Shown: in pieces, positions 1-11,327 of the stretch
Position numbering within the stretch: the stretch's first letter is position 1
Layout of the letters: each line of letters starts with the position of its first letter
Program-made: the position numbers and the translations under genes
Assembly: GCA_029641185.1 (NCBI GenBank)
Contig: JAPWGK010000003.1
Location: 1,178,001-1,242,000, forward strand
Origin: Pseudofabraea citricarpa
Lineage: Eukaryota > Ascomycota > Leotiomycetes > Helotiales > Dermateaceae
Direction: 5' to 3'
Length of the DNA stretch: 64,000 bases
Notes under the pieces: model-generated
What the model was told of the DNA's origin: nothing
The model's database searches: none
The model's input: only the letters and a program-made list of their open reading frames with translations

Positions 1-1192
1 CGTGCTACTGCTCCATAGCGTTAGTTGTGTGCAGGATCAGTATGGGAAGTATGGTTGGTCGACATGGAGAAACGCAAAACTAGTTCTGACGAGAGAAAAC
101 TTGCCCTCGTTTATAACACCAAACAGAAATCTCATACTGGCAAGGCGAAGAAACACTGTTGGTATTATGTAGAGGATGAGCCTTGCCGTAGAACAAGATT
201 GAAATGGATGAAATGGGGTGATGAGTTCTTTTCATGTCTTCACTGACAGAATCAAGAAAATCTGTTTCGAGCCCAGGAAGAATATGCATTCTTGATCTCG
301 AAACCATCGCAACCAAAAGAGTCTTAAAGAAGGCTGTTGGTACCATGTGGGTGACAGAAGCATGTTGTCCTGTAGCCAAGCCGGCGCAGTTCAAAGAAGC
401 TTTCTGGGGCGTCTACCAAGACCGAGCCGAGAGCAGCCAAGTGAGCTTGTCAGGCCTTGCCGATACCAATACCGTCAGCGTTGTATAGAGTGTTTCCCAC
501 GTCAGTACGGAGTGCTCAAGAGTCTCCTCCGCAAAGCCTCACGATATGTTTAAACCTTCCTAACCATAGCATAGTCCTACGATTTGATTTGTCTTCGGCT
601 TCACAAACTATGGCGAACGGCGGTCCCCGAACCATCAAACCATCAATTGTGGCGGCTGCTAACATGCGGAAGCTGCGTACGAATGAAACGGTCTCCGAAT
701 TGAAGCTATGATTGTGGCTTTTCTTTCCCACTAGACAACCTGAATTGACCTGCCTCATAGGGCAAGCTATACTTTCTGTTATCTTGGTCCTTTCGCTACT
801 ATTTCGGCGATTGCACGCTCCCCACTTCTCCGCCATACATCTACTCTCGCATCTGGCTTCTAGCGAGTCTTCGTATGCTTTCTTATCAGTGTTCGGGAGC
901 CCCTGAAGAAGACGACAAAATGGCGCCGGGCAAACTACCCAAATTAAGTTGCGCCCCGGCTTCTGGATTGGCCTCTTATTTTATCGACCACTTTTGATTT
1001 CTGTATCCTGCATGGATTACTGGCTTTTCCTTCCAGAAGACCAGGTTTGTAAATGTAAGCTAAGAGAAATTTAATCCATGAAGCGTGCCTTAAGTAGATG
1101 CATGTCGCGTCCTTTCTCGTTCTGGCTGCAGCTGCTGTTCGTTGTCTCCCTTCTATGCGAAATATCTTTATTCTCTTGCTGCACTTGTGAAA
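1..1192. other. No supported gene; upstream region of NCS1 permease
   Basis: The short open frames here overlap each other on both strands. None has a signal peptide, a recognisable domain or a convincing splice partner. The right-hand part is presumably the promoter and leader of the permease at 1193. The left part could be the flank of a gene beyond the window edge, but nothing in the sequence shows that. Confidence 0.5.
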
Positions 1193-2859
1193 ATGTCCGA
1201 CTTTGTGCATGGCGATCAAGCTGATGTGAGGAGGTCTCACGATGTCAAGCACCCTCATGATCTCGAGTCCGGCGAGAAGCATACCATTACCAGCGACAAT
1301 GATTCCGAGGTTAACTACCGAACGGCCGAGGAAGAAGCCGCTCGCGCTCATGAGCTTCAATCCAAAGTAGGAGTCCTCGCTTTCTTACGCCGACAAGAAG
1401 ATAGACTTGATAAGAAGATGGGTATCGAGACACAGGGTGTGGATCGGATCTTGGAAGAAGACAAAAAGCCACCGTCAATTCTGAATGTGTTTTTCCTCTG
1501 GTGGTCTTTGACTTGTCATGTTGGCACACTTCCGGTGGGTCTTCTTGGTCCTGAGTTTGGACTCACCTTGGGTCAATCTGTTGCGGCGATTGTCGTTGGA
1601 ACCGTTCTCGGTGCTGCCTGCACAGCCTATACCGGTACTCTTGGGCCCAAAGTAAGTCAATGCCAATATCTCGTTTGATAAACTGGCACTGATCGGTTAT
1701 TTAGCTTGGTCTCCGTGCTATCGCGACCTCTCGATATTCTTTTGGCTTTTATGGTGCTAAACTCGCGTCGGTACTCAATATTGTGATTGGCGCTGGTTTC
1801 GCTGTTGTTAACGTAGTGGTGGTGGGCCAGATGCTGAATGCGGTCTCAAATTACCGCATGCCGATTGAGGTCGGGTGTGTTATTATCGCCGTTTTGGGAT
1901 ACGTCATCTCCATTTTTGGCTTTGCACTGATCCATACCTTCGAGAAGTACTCTTGGATCATGACAGTCATCATCATGCTTATACTTATTGGAGAGGTTGG
2001 TGATAAAGTTGATCCCAGTGTTCCAGCTCAGGAAAGTGGACTTGTACTGGCAGGTTCGTTCTTGAGTTTCCTTGCCATTTGTTTCTCTTCCGCTTCCGGT
2101 TGGTGTTCTATTGCTTCGGATTATTACTGCAACTATCCCGCCAATACCAAATCGTGGAAAATCTTCTTTCTGACGTTCTTTGGGATATCAATTCCGACTG
2201 TATTCGTTACAGTCATTGGAGCATGTCTGGGTAACGCTGCCTTATCTGGAAACAACGCTCAACTTTCGGCTGCATATGATGACCATGCTCTTGGAGGTTT
2301 ACTGCGCGAGTCCTTCCATCCTCTTGGATTCTCAAAGTTTCTCCTTGTTCTCTTGGCATTTTCCGTTCTCGGAAACAATGTCGCTGTCAACTACTCATCT
2401 GGATTATCGCTTCAACTTCTCGGTCATTACTTCCATGCCGTTCCTCGTTTCATCTGGTCTTTCCTGAATGCCTTGGTTGTAGCTGTTCTCGCCATTGCTG
2501 GCCGTGAGCATCTGTCCACAATTGTTAGCAATTTCGTATCCCTGCTCGGATACTGGACGGTATCGTTTACCTTCATTCTTCTCATCGAGGACAAGTTTTT
2601 CAGGAGAAAGGAAGGATATAATCTTACAGTTTGGGATAACCCATCAAAGTTACCTTGGGGTTTGGCTGCTGTGTTGGCACTCTTGACTGGTTATCTGGCC
2701 GGAGGAGTTCCGGGAATGCAGCAAACCTGGTACACTGGTCCTATCGCTGCTAGTTTTGGTGGTTATGGTGGCGATGTGGGAATCTACCTCAGCGGTGCTT
2801 TTACCATTGTTGTATATTTCCCTGCTAGGTGGTATGAGAGGAAGGTCACTGGACGTTGA
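1193..2859 (+). CDS. NCS1 family purine-cytosine permease (Fcy type)
   Basis: Exons are 1193-1651 and 1705-2859, giving 537 aa. The 53-bp intron (GTAAGT...TTAG, CTGAT branch) restores the frame exactly. The product is a plasma-membrane nucleobase:H+ symporter of the nucleobase-cation-symporter-1 family. The soluble N-terminus of about 100 residues is followed by roughly 12 hydrophobic segments. Family-typical stretches are TLGPKLGLRAIATSRYSFG spanning the splice junction and a SDYYCNYPANTKSWKIF segment. The length matches fungal Fcy2/FcyB permeases. Start choice: the open frame extends upstream to a TTG, but the first ATG (MSDFVHGD) is at 1193. The Fcy assignment rests on overall resemblance; cytosine, adenine or other purine specificity cannot be read from the sequence. 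A second, Fur-type NCS1 permease lies at 28258-30111. Confidence 0.93.
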
Positions 2860-3341
2860 CAGGATCGTACGAGGAGCAACAGTTTGTGTTTATTACATGT
2901 ATGCAATGATAAAATATATGACGGATGTATAGAGCAATATAAATAAACCTACCGTTAAGTCAGACTTGTTCTGTGCACCAAGGAATGGATTGAATGGAAG
3001 ACAAAGGAAACTCGACCCGAGATTCAGCGCGGAGAAAATCCAAATATGTAACACGTGAATGAGTTTGTCCACTTTGCACACCCCGGATTTCCACCTCGGC
3101 CCTTCACATGCCATGCGATCATTGCGATGCCAACCTTCAATCATCAACGTTCCTACACCGTACGCTATCAGCGCCTCGCCGCACGAAAGATCTCACATCG
3201 ATTTATGGATCCTTACAATGCGATGAGACAGTACTTCAATCGTCCATGATTTCCATGTTACATTGCGCCGTGCGGTGACAAACTTGACCAGCTTCCCCAC
3301 AATCAACCCCAGGTTCCTGATCGCAGGAGCCTCACTTCACC
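2860..3341 (+). promoter_or_regulatory. Intergenic/promoter of peroxisomal ABC transporter, with CCTCGG site
   Basis: This 482-bp gap lies between the permease stop and the transporter start. CCTCGG occurs at 3094-3099, about 243 bp upstream of the ATG. In other ascomycetes this is the core recognised by the fatty-acid regulators FarA/FarB (CTF1 type). A given 6-mer is expected by chance about once per 2 kb on both strands, so the site is suggestive only. Confidence 0.35.
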
Positions 3342-5669
3342 ATGGTCTCTCATTCGAAGATACAATTCCTACCAGGGGATCGCACAATAAAGAGTATAGT
3401 CTCCGAACTCACTGATTTGTACCTCAAACATCGAACCAGAATCTCCCGGACCGTCTATCTGACACTGTTCTTCGCCCTTCTCAACCGCATCCGCTCTGCC
3501 ATCGCAGAGCAGAAAGCCGCCGCTTTGCGTAAAGCATCAACTCGTGCGACCACAGTTCAAGGCAAAGGCGAAGCTACGAAGCGCCAAAAAGTTGAGCTGA
3601 ATAGAGAGTTCTTCAAGAATCTTTTCAAGCTATTGCGAATATGTATACCTGGGTGGAAGAGCAAGGAATTGAGACTCCTCATTTCGCATAGTGTATTCTT
3701 GGTCGTAAGGACTCTGATTAGTTTGAAGGTTGCGGCGATGGATGGTGCATTGGTGAGCAGTTTGGTCAGAGGGAAGGGGAAAGACTTCTTGATTGGTATA
3801 GTCTGGTGGATGATTATCGCTGTACCGGCGACCTTTACAAACTCCATGGCAAGTCATTCGCATTTTTCGTGGAATAAATACCTAGAAACTGGCTAACCTG
3901 TTGAACAGCTTTCATATCATCAGTGTCAGCTTTCCTTGCAGTATCGAACACGGCTGACGAATCATATCCACGATAAATATCTCTCAAACATGACCTTCTA
4001 CTCTCTATCGGCGCTGGATGACAGAATAAAAAATGCGGATCAGCTCATCACTGTTGACGTCTCGAAATTCGCAAACAGTCTAGCAGAACTGTATGGAAAT
4101 CTAGCAAAGCCGACACTTGATATGTTGATATATAACTACTCATTGTCAAAAAGTGTTGGTGGAGAGGGTAAGGCTATGAAAACATACACACTTGGACAAT
4201 CCAATGTTCTAACCTTCCTGTAGGACTGTTTTTCATGTCGCTGCTCGTACAATTATCAGCCAACGTTATGCGAGCGTTGACCCCGCCTTTTGGAAGATAC
4301 GTCGCGGATGAAGCCCGACTTGAGGGCGAGTTCAGATTTGAGCACTCAAGAGTGATAGACTACAGTGAAGAAATCGCATTGTATAATGGCCACGAAGCAG
4401 AAAAGGACACGTTAGATAAAGGATATTTCACGCTCATAAAACATGTTAACTGTGGGTTTTCAAGTATCATATGACAAATCCTTACTGACAAAATCCAGAT
4501 ATCCTGAGAAAACGCTTTACTCATGGAATAATGGAGGATTTCATTATTAAGTATGTCTGGGGAGCCCTAGGACTTGTGCTATGTAGTGTTCCGGTGTTTT
4601 TCAAAATACCAGGAGCCACTGCTCAAACAATGGGAGATCGAACAGAAAGCTTTGTGACGAACAGGCGATTGTTACTCTCAAGTTCAGATGCGTTCGGACG
4701 AGTCATGTTCTCTTACAAGGAGATAACAGAATTGGCTGGGTACACATCCAGAGTGGCGACGCTACTGGAGGTCATGGACAATATCAAAGCCGGCCAGTTT
4801 GAGAAGACTTTGGTTGGAGACAGTTCTACAGACCTGGAACTAATGCAGGACCGAGGAAAGGTCATTGACAGTGACGAGATTGAATTTATTGACGTGTAAG
4901 TTCACTCTGAGCTAGCTAATTGATAGCTTCTGACATTTCCAGACCTATTATCACCCCTGGAGGCAGTGTTCTATTGAAGGCGCTCTCATTTCATATGAGA
5001 CCTGGAGATGATATGCTTGTTGTGGGTCCGAATGGCTGCGGAAAGTCATCACTTTTCCGTATTCTGGGTGGTCTCTGGCCGGTCTATGGTGGAACCGTAC
5101 GGAAGCCTTCGCTTGCCCAAGTGTTTTATGTACCGCAAAGACCCTACCTCAGTTCTGGATCTTTGCGGCAACAGATTATCTATCCCGACTCGTTACGAAC
5201 GATGCGTTCCAAAGGAATTACAGACTCAGATCTGCTGGACATTCTTCGCATCCTCGACTTGGATCATTTGGTTGGCTCATTCAAAGAAGGATGGGACGCC
5301 GAAGCAGAATGGCGCGATGTTCTCTCGGGAGGTCTTCAGCAGCGTGTTGCAATGGCTCGGCTCTTTTACAATCGACCAAAATATGCTATTCTGGACGAGT
5401 GTACGTCGAGTGTTACGCTCGAGATGGAAAAGATCATGTATGAGCATGCGAAAGCTCTAGGCATCACCCTCATGACCGTATCGCATAGAAGGAGTCTGTG
5501 GAAGTACCACAGCATGATCTTGCAGTTTGACGGCCAGGGGAAATATATCTTTACCAAGTTAGATGCCGAGAAGAGGTTGGAGTTGGAGGACGAGAGGGAA
5601 GAGCTGGAGTTGCAGCTCAGACAGGTTCCGGAGATTGAGAGGCGTATAGCGGAATTGACTGCGTCTTAG
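3342..5669 (+). CDS. Peroxisomal ABCD-type half transporter (long-chain fatty-acid / acyl-CoA import)
   Basis: Exons are 3342-3848, 3909-4167, 4224-4451, 4499-4895 and 4943-5669, giving 705 aa. It is a half transporter expected to dimerise in the peroxisomal membrane and import fatty acids or acyl-CoAs for beta-oxidation (the Pxa1/Pxa2, ALDP family). The membrane domain carries the ABCD EAA-like stretch [16 protein letters not shown]. The conserved [20 protein letters not shown] segment precedes the nucleotide-binding domain. Walker [10 protein letters not shown] is at about 492-500, the LSGG signature at 591-594, Walker B ILDE with D615/E616, and a SHR switch histidine follows. The C-terminus is a charged coiled coil. 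Intron 1 is a GC-AG intron (ATG then GCAAGT); without it the frame breaks. All other introns are GT-AG. I could not decide between the Pxa1 and Pxa2 lineages. Confidence 0.95.
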
Positions 5670-6473
5670 TCGAGGAGGAAATTTAGCATTAGATGTATAC
5701 CGTACCAATTATACTATGTCCTTGATGAATTCCACAGTGCAGCGTGTCCTGTCATTGTAGAGTGCTTACCTCGCTGAGTATTCTTGTTATTTAATCCTGC
5801 TTGAAAGTTAATATGAAGTAAGTAAAGAAATTATCGTTATGTTGATTCCTGCTGGCAGATCAAGAGACTGGATACAATTAGAGATAGATAATTTTGTTTT
5901 GTTATGTTTGTTTGTCTGGAATCTGCCTGTGAGAGTAAGGCATCCGGATTGTCATTGTTCTACAGGATGATGGTGTTAAAATACCCATGATATAGAAACA
6001 GATCTCGCTTGTTCACTTCAAAGAGGCAGGTTGGGAACTATCAAAAGGGATCACAGAATGGGGGTCACAGAATGGGGAAACAAGTCGCCGAAGGATGCGT
6101 TTGTTGTTACAGAAGATGTTGGTTGATTGACTATAGAGTGAAGTGGTGGAGGTCGTAGGGGATATGCTTCCATCTAAGAGGAAGTACGTTGTGTTTTTAT
6201 GCTTTCTCAACTACTACTACTCCGGAGAAGATTATTAATACAAGACAACGGAGTCGAGGATTCCCCTCCTGTCTTATGAAACCCAAATGTTACCTGATGC
6301 AGGTTCAGCAACCAGAGAGTTTGCAATTGTATCTACATACCCGTTCCTCGCCGCACTGGACTGTGCCTGTAGATCATCCGAATCCAAGTCATTCCTCGGC
6401 TGAGATTCCATCTATTAGAAGCACTAGATAGATAACTCTCGCTCCAAAACGAGAACAGAATATATTCCCATGC
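5670..6473. other. Convergent intergenic region
   Basis: This is the 3' flank shared by the ABC transporter (+) and the DUF2470 gene (-). It holds a short tandem duplication of GGGTCACAGAAT-type units at about 6048-6080. No coding signal was found. Confidence 0.5.
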
Positions 6474-7154
6474 TTAATGCTTTGCCTTCTCCGCCTCAAT
6501 AGTCTTCCTCTTGATCGTAGCATCAATTCTTTGAAAGCATCCAAACCCCTCTATAAAACAGCTCACTATCCATTTATACCAGAGTCCTGATCCGCGAGGG
6601 ACATTATGTTTCCTCAACCTCGTACGATCGAGGAGATAGGCCTCTCCCAAATGAATGAACAACGTAGGAACGGCGCACATCCTGGTCAACCACAAGAACG
6701 TAGGAGGGCCGCCAGGGAAATACGGCAGTATGTAGTCATACAAGAACGTGCCGGGGACGATACGCGATCTCGCCAAGAATAAGACCATGACATTCAGACA
6801 TATGGCGAAGATGGCAACGTGGAACGGCTTGCGTGGTCGCTCGTACTCCGTAATGGTGATGTCGCTGATATCTAGTCCCTTGCGTGCCTCGCGATCCATC
6901 TCGACGGCGCGCGTGCGTGCTTCTGCCCAGCTGCGCATCGCCGGCTTGATCGGGATCGTGTAGGTTTTCGAATCTGACGTCTGCAGAGTCATGGACTCGA
7001 AGGTTATGTCTTTCATCTGTGGCTTGTAGGCTGCGCGCGACGAGAGCGAGCTGTAGTGTTGCAGGTAGTATGATAACGAGGTTTGGTGATCCGCGTTCAT
7101 ATGGCTGATGATGCGCGCCTTCGCGGCGGCATCTTTGGATGCTTGATCGGCCAT
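6474..7154 (-). CDS. DUF2470 domain membrane protein
   Basis: A single exon encodes 226 aa, starting at ATG 7154. The N-terminal 100 residues match the DUF2470 fold found in haem-oxygenase-like and haem-utilisation proteins. It includes the hallmark ISHMNADHQTSLSYYLQHY near residue 16 and a PIKPAMRSWAEARTRAVEMD helix. The C-terminal half has about three hydrophobic segments (AIFAICLNVMVLFLA; FLWLTRMCAVPTLFIHLGEAY; WYKWIVSCFIEGFGCF), so the protein is probably anchored in a membrane. This architecture is widespread in ascomycetes, but to my knowledge its biochemical role has not been established. A possible haem or flavin link is inference from the domain only. Confidence 0.88.
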   Translation of the reverse strand: MADQASKDAAAKARIISHMNADHQTSLSYYLQHYSSLSSRAAYKPQMKDITFESMTLQTSDSKTYTIPIKPAMRSWAEARTRAVEMDREARKGLDISDITITEYERPRKPFHVAIFAICLNVMVLFLARSRIVPGTFLYDYILPYFPGGPPTFLWLTRMCAVPTLFIHLGEAYLLDRTRLRKHNVPRGSGLWYKWIVSCFIEGFGCFQRIDATIKRKTIEAEKAKH

Positions 7155-8033
7155 GCTTTGAGGATTTGGCTCTGGAGGATTGACTTGTTCTTGTTGGGTT
7201 GAGCTGCTTGTATGTTATGATGTGTTCTGTCAATTGTATCTGCTCCAGCTCGGAGCTGGATCCGATGCTCGGACCGCGGCTCGTTGGGGGAGTAAAGGCC
7301 GATTGCTAACTATCAAGATATCAAAGATTGCAACTTCGGGCTGGATTTAGAGAATCTAGCATACCAACCAAGTTCTTGAATGATTAACAGGCTCAATATC
7401 TTGCCTAGATTTACCCTTTACAAAGTCCATGTGAGCCAGCTTTCTCTCATCTGTGATTCACATATCCACGTGACCGTGGGTGTGGCTGGCCATGATTTTC
7501 CTTTGCTCAACAAAGTTTACCGCAGCTTCAACAAACATCTCCAACAAACATCAGAGCATATGCCCTCGCTCATCTTTGTTCTTCAAGAGTCATCAATATC
7601 CCTCTGAGCCAGTGCATTTCTCTTTTCCCAGCCTTTGACGGGCAGTAGTTAAAGCCAAGTGGAAGATCTGACGTCTTGCGGGGGATTTAGTTTTCAACCT
7701 GTTTTCATTAACACAGCTTCAGTATCTCGCCAGGTATAGTACTGATTGAGCATCACATAGTAGCCTTCAAGTCACTCAACTGCTTCTGAGATCTATTTCA
7801 GAGTTTTCATATCAAGTCTTATTCATGATGCATAAGTTGGATGCATTCATAAGAAGTCTTTCTCATGCCATCGCTATTCTGTGCGTTTTATTCTCATGCA
7901 GTATGCAAACCCAAACCGTTCCTCCAACGCGACAATGTCGAAGTTGTCTCTTCCTCCCCAAAGACTGTCCATTATAACCTCAATGATTTCCATCCGTCAA
8001 TAGTGCCCATCCTTCAATGATGCCCATCCTTCC
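7155..8033. other. Intergenic region
   Basis: This contains the promoter of the DUF2470 gene and the 3' flank of the 589-aa gene at 8034-10039, both on the minus strand. The one open frame on the plus strand (7380-7607) has no coding features. Nothing else was recognised. Confidence 0.5.
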
Positions 8034-10039
8034 TTACAAGAGATCACCCGCAACGTTTGATTTGAACTTTCTTTGGTCTGGTACACGATCTGCTTCTCCT
8101 TGCTCGGAAACAACAACACCATCGAAAGTATTGAGGCCCACCACTTCACGCTGATACCACTTTGGCTCTGCCTTCTCATTGAATGTTCCCTTTGCCTCGA
8201 GATTGGCACGAATTGCAGGGTCCCAGCGCTTGTAGCGAGGAGGTGGAAGCTTGCTGCCAGTACCATGAGTCTGCGAAGCATATCTGAACTCTTCGGGATC
8301 AGGCCATGCAATATCTGTGTTAGCTGGTCTGTCGCTCTTCTTGTTTGGTGGAGTCCAGGCTGTTGATTCAAACAGGACTGCGCTTCCTTCATGGCCAAAT
8401 TGCTTTCCTCCAAAGGCAGGCATAACCTTAACCTTGTTTCCGTCGCCACCACCAGCCATCTCTTTAGCGACCGTTTCTTGATTGAACTTGGAAGCCAAGA
8501 CATCCGCGGAAAGCCATGGTTCGACACGTGCTTTTGTCTTAGCTTTCTCCTTGAGCTCCAAGTCATGCAGAAGAGCTGACTGCTTGTCAAGCGCCGAGTC
8601 TGCTTTGAAGTTGACCCATTGATCGAACGACTTGGGCGTGGCAGGTGATTTGCCGTAGCCAGAGTGGTTGAGGAGCTTGTCGATGCGCTGGAATTGGTGG
8701 ATCTCGCGGTTGCGTGAAGTGGCCCAGGAAGAAGAGCTACCAGACGTCTCAGTTGTGCTTGGAGAAGTGAGATTGTTTGTCATTGCTGGTTTGGTGTACT
8801 GCGGGCCGGTGATGGTATTCGAGCGCTGTTGCGTATGAGCCATGGGCTGCATACCGGCCATGCCACTCGCGCCTGGTTGCATATTGGCTGTGGGTTGTGC
8901 AAAGGACATGCCATTCCAAGCTCTTGGTAGCATACCGGCAGGGAGATTGGGACCAAACTCAGCACTAGAGCTTGGTTGCGCATTGTCCGTGGACTTCGCG
9001 CCAGAGTTGATCTCCGGGCCTAATAGCATGTCGACGGCAGATGCTCGTTGGCGTGATGCATCCTCATCGCTCGATTGGGATGTATCACTTCCTTGGCTCA
9101 TTCGGCGACCTTGATCCCAGGGACGCGACATGATCTTGTTGGGGGGCGTGCGAGGAGGTTCTATGTTTTGTGCCAATGGCTTCGCGTCGCCTAAGTTTCC
9201 CTCGCTACGACAATGTCAGTCGAGGATGCCAGCGGAGGATGCAATGATTAAGGGATGATAAGACGCGTCAATGGTTAAGATCGGTGAAGATCTAGAGTGG
9301 GGTTGTATTGGGGAAGCTGATTCACGTACCTTGCCTTGGGTTGTTGATGGCTTGAGAAACTCGCCGCGGTGGGATTCAGCTTGCTTGCCTTTGGCGAGGC
9401 ACCCGGAGCCCAGTGAAAGGCCGATCCGGCCCCTAGCGGGTTGGGGATCTTCGACGCTGGACTCTTGTTATCCATTGCAAGTGCTGAAATACTTGCAGTT
9501 GCGGTGTTGTCAAATGTTGGATCAACGCAAGACTTGTTTAAATCTCCAACCCTGTCGCCGAGACTTTTGCTGCCAGTAGTGCTGTTATTGTTATCAGGTG
9601 ATTTGGCATTCGATTGTGTGAGCAATTCATATTTACCGATCTTACAACATGGTTAGCAATGTTGTACTTTCCGAGCACAGACAGTATAGGTTTGAGCAAA
9701 AACAACATTGAATATAAGAAGGACTGTAAGAAGGACAGTGAGGCCAATTACCTCTCTTTGGTCAATGCTTTCCAAGGCTTCGACAGTATTGACGGTTGAT
9801 TGTGGTTTCGCAGGTGTGACAACTTGAGAGATAAGAGTTGAAGTATGCGACGCTAGTAACGACAACATAAGCGACTGCTGTCGATTCTTTTCCTGTCTGA
9901 CGTCGACAACCTCACCACACGTTGACTCCTCATGGGCCTCAGTAGTTTCCGCCTCACGTAATGGTTCTGGGTTTGGATTTGATAATAGATATGAGGGACT
10001 TGGAGAAGGGATTAGGGGCATGGGCAATTTGCTGCTCAT
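8034..10039 (-). CDS. Conserved-looking fungal protein of unknown function
   Basis: Proposed exons (minus strand) are 10039-9752, 9640-9330 and 9204-8034, giving 589 aa. The frame is kept at both joins (phase 0, then phase 2). Intron 2 has GTACGT, a CTGAC branch and GTAG. Intron 1 has GTAATT, a perfect GCTAAC branch and an AAG acceptor, and is less certain. No signal peptide or membrane segment is seen. The N-terminus is Pro/Ser-rich, followed by a helical part (VRQEKNRQQSLMLSLLASH). The middle is low-complexity, rich in Ser, Thr, Met and Gly. The C-terminal 220 residues are ordered and aromatic-rich (HQFQRIDKLLNHSGYGKSP, FDQWVNFKADSALD, WPDPEEFRYASQTHG, PPPRYKRWDPAIRANLEAKG), which looks like the conserved core. 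I do not recognise the family. Confidence 0.72.
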
Positions 10040-11327
10040 GCTGGCAACCCTTCACTTTCGTTTCAAAAAAAATCAAAAAAATCTGGTGAGGTAATTGGTG
10101 ATTGACAAAGATGTAATTCTTTTCGTCGCTTTGGTGCTTTATGAAAGATTATAGACGTCTTTGTCTACCTGTACGCTTCTTCTTTTTGTTTCTTTGTCTC
10201 AGATGGTGTAGCGAGAGGCATACACAACCACAAGCGGGAGATCAAACATCAAAGGGAAAACGAAACATGGTTATCTTTTGAAATCTCTCTTGAGTTATCA
10301 CTAGTCTTGTGGCTAGGGCAGGCCTTGAGTCTTGTTCGGGATGTGGAGGTGTTGGGGCTGGCTGGCTGCTCGCTTAGCAGTTTGTTGTTAATTGTATAGG
10401 GGTAAACCGTGATTCTAAATCTCAGAAGCGACTATTATTAAGTGATTAACTTGGTTAGAAATTTAAGATGCGAGAGACTGTTCAGTCTCTGGACTTTTAT
10501 CTACTGGTCTGGATTCACTTTCATATGAAAAATTAGGAGTCAAGCGAGGAGAAGTGCACATCCGTGACTGTACGACACAAGATGAATAATAGGAAAATAT
10601 CCCTTTCTTATTTATTTGATCCAGGCAGACTCCTCCATTCACCAGACTTGTAAGTAACAATACATTTTAAGCATGCAAAACAGGTTTGTTTAGCTTGTTA
10701 CCATTATCTGGGTCTTCGCCGAATCTTTACCTGCAAACATAAGTATGAAATGCCTATGAGGGGATGATGAGCAGCAATTAAATTTGGAACTATATACTTC
10801 GTCCGCATAGTATATCTTGGTAGATAAGTATAAAGAACGCACAGGAGATCATGTAGATTATGTGCAAAACGTAGCTTGTTTGATGACTGACAAGAGTGTT
10901 ATGTGAGAAAGAACACAACAGATAATATGTTTATACAGATTTAAGACTTGTATATTAATATTATAGACTCCAAACTTTGAAGTCAGGTTGAGATCCACCA
11001 GGACGATATATAACCCCCTTCAAATTAGATATTTGGCCTCTTCTTTACAGTCTTCAAAGTATCCGGTTATTGATTATTTATATTTCGAAGCTTATAAACA
11101 GTTAGGACCATTTGTGGTTCATTAATCTTAATTATATGTTTATCCTGTGAATCTATAATATGTATTTCAAATATTCTAGAACTTATCACAGAGACTTTTA
11201 ATCTGAATTGGAATGCAAATTTAATTTAATTTGTGTATTCAAAAGAACTCGAAGGTATAAATGAGCAGTCTAATCAATGCTATGCTATAATAACGCTATA
11301 TATTAACTAAAGAAATGACAAAGGAAA
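10040..11327. other. AT-rich intergenic region
   Basis: The 10040-10460 part is the promoter and leader of the 589-aa gene and includes A-rich runs just upstream of its ATG. From about 10680 to 11310 the DNA is visibly AT-rich, but it still contains CA and TG dinucleotides, unlike the block at 35-41 kb. No gene or intact repeat was found. Confidence 0.45.

Noticed and set aside
8842..9114. 90-codon frame opposite the 589-aa gene, rich in Gly, Pro and Cys
   Set aside because: Shadow of the low-complexity Met/Gln/Pro region on the minus strand.
10680..11310. AT-rich stretch considered as a second RIP block
   Set aside because: It retains many CA and TG dinucleotides and has no terminal repeats, so it looks like ordinary AT-rich intergenic DNA.
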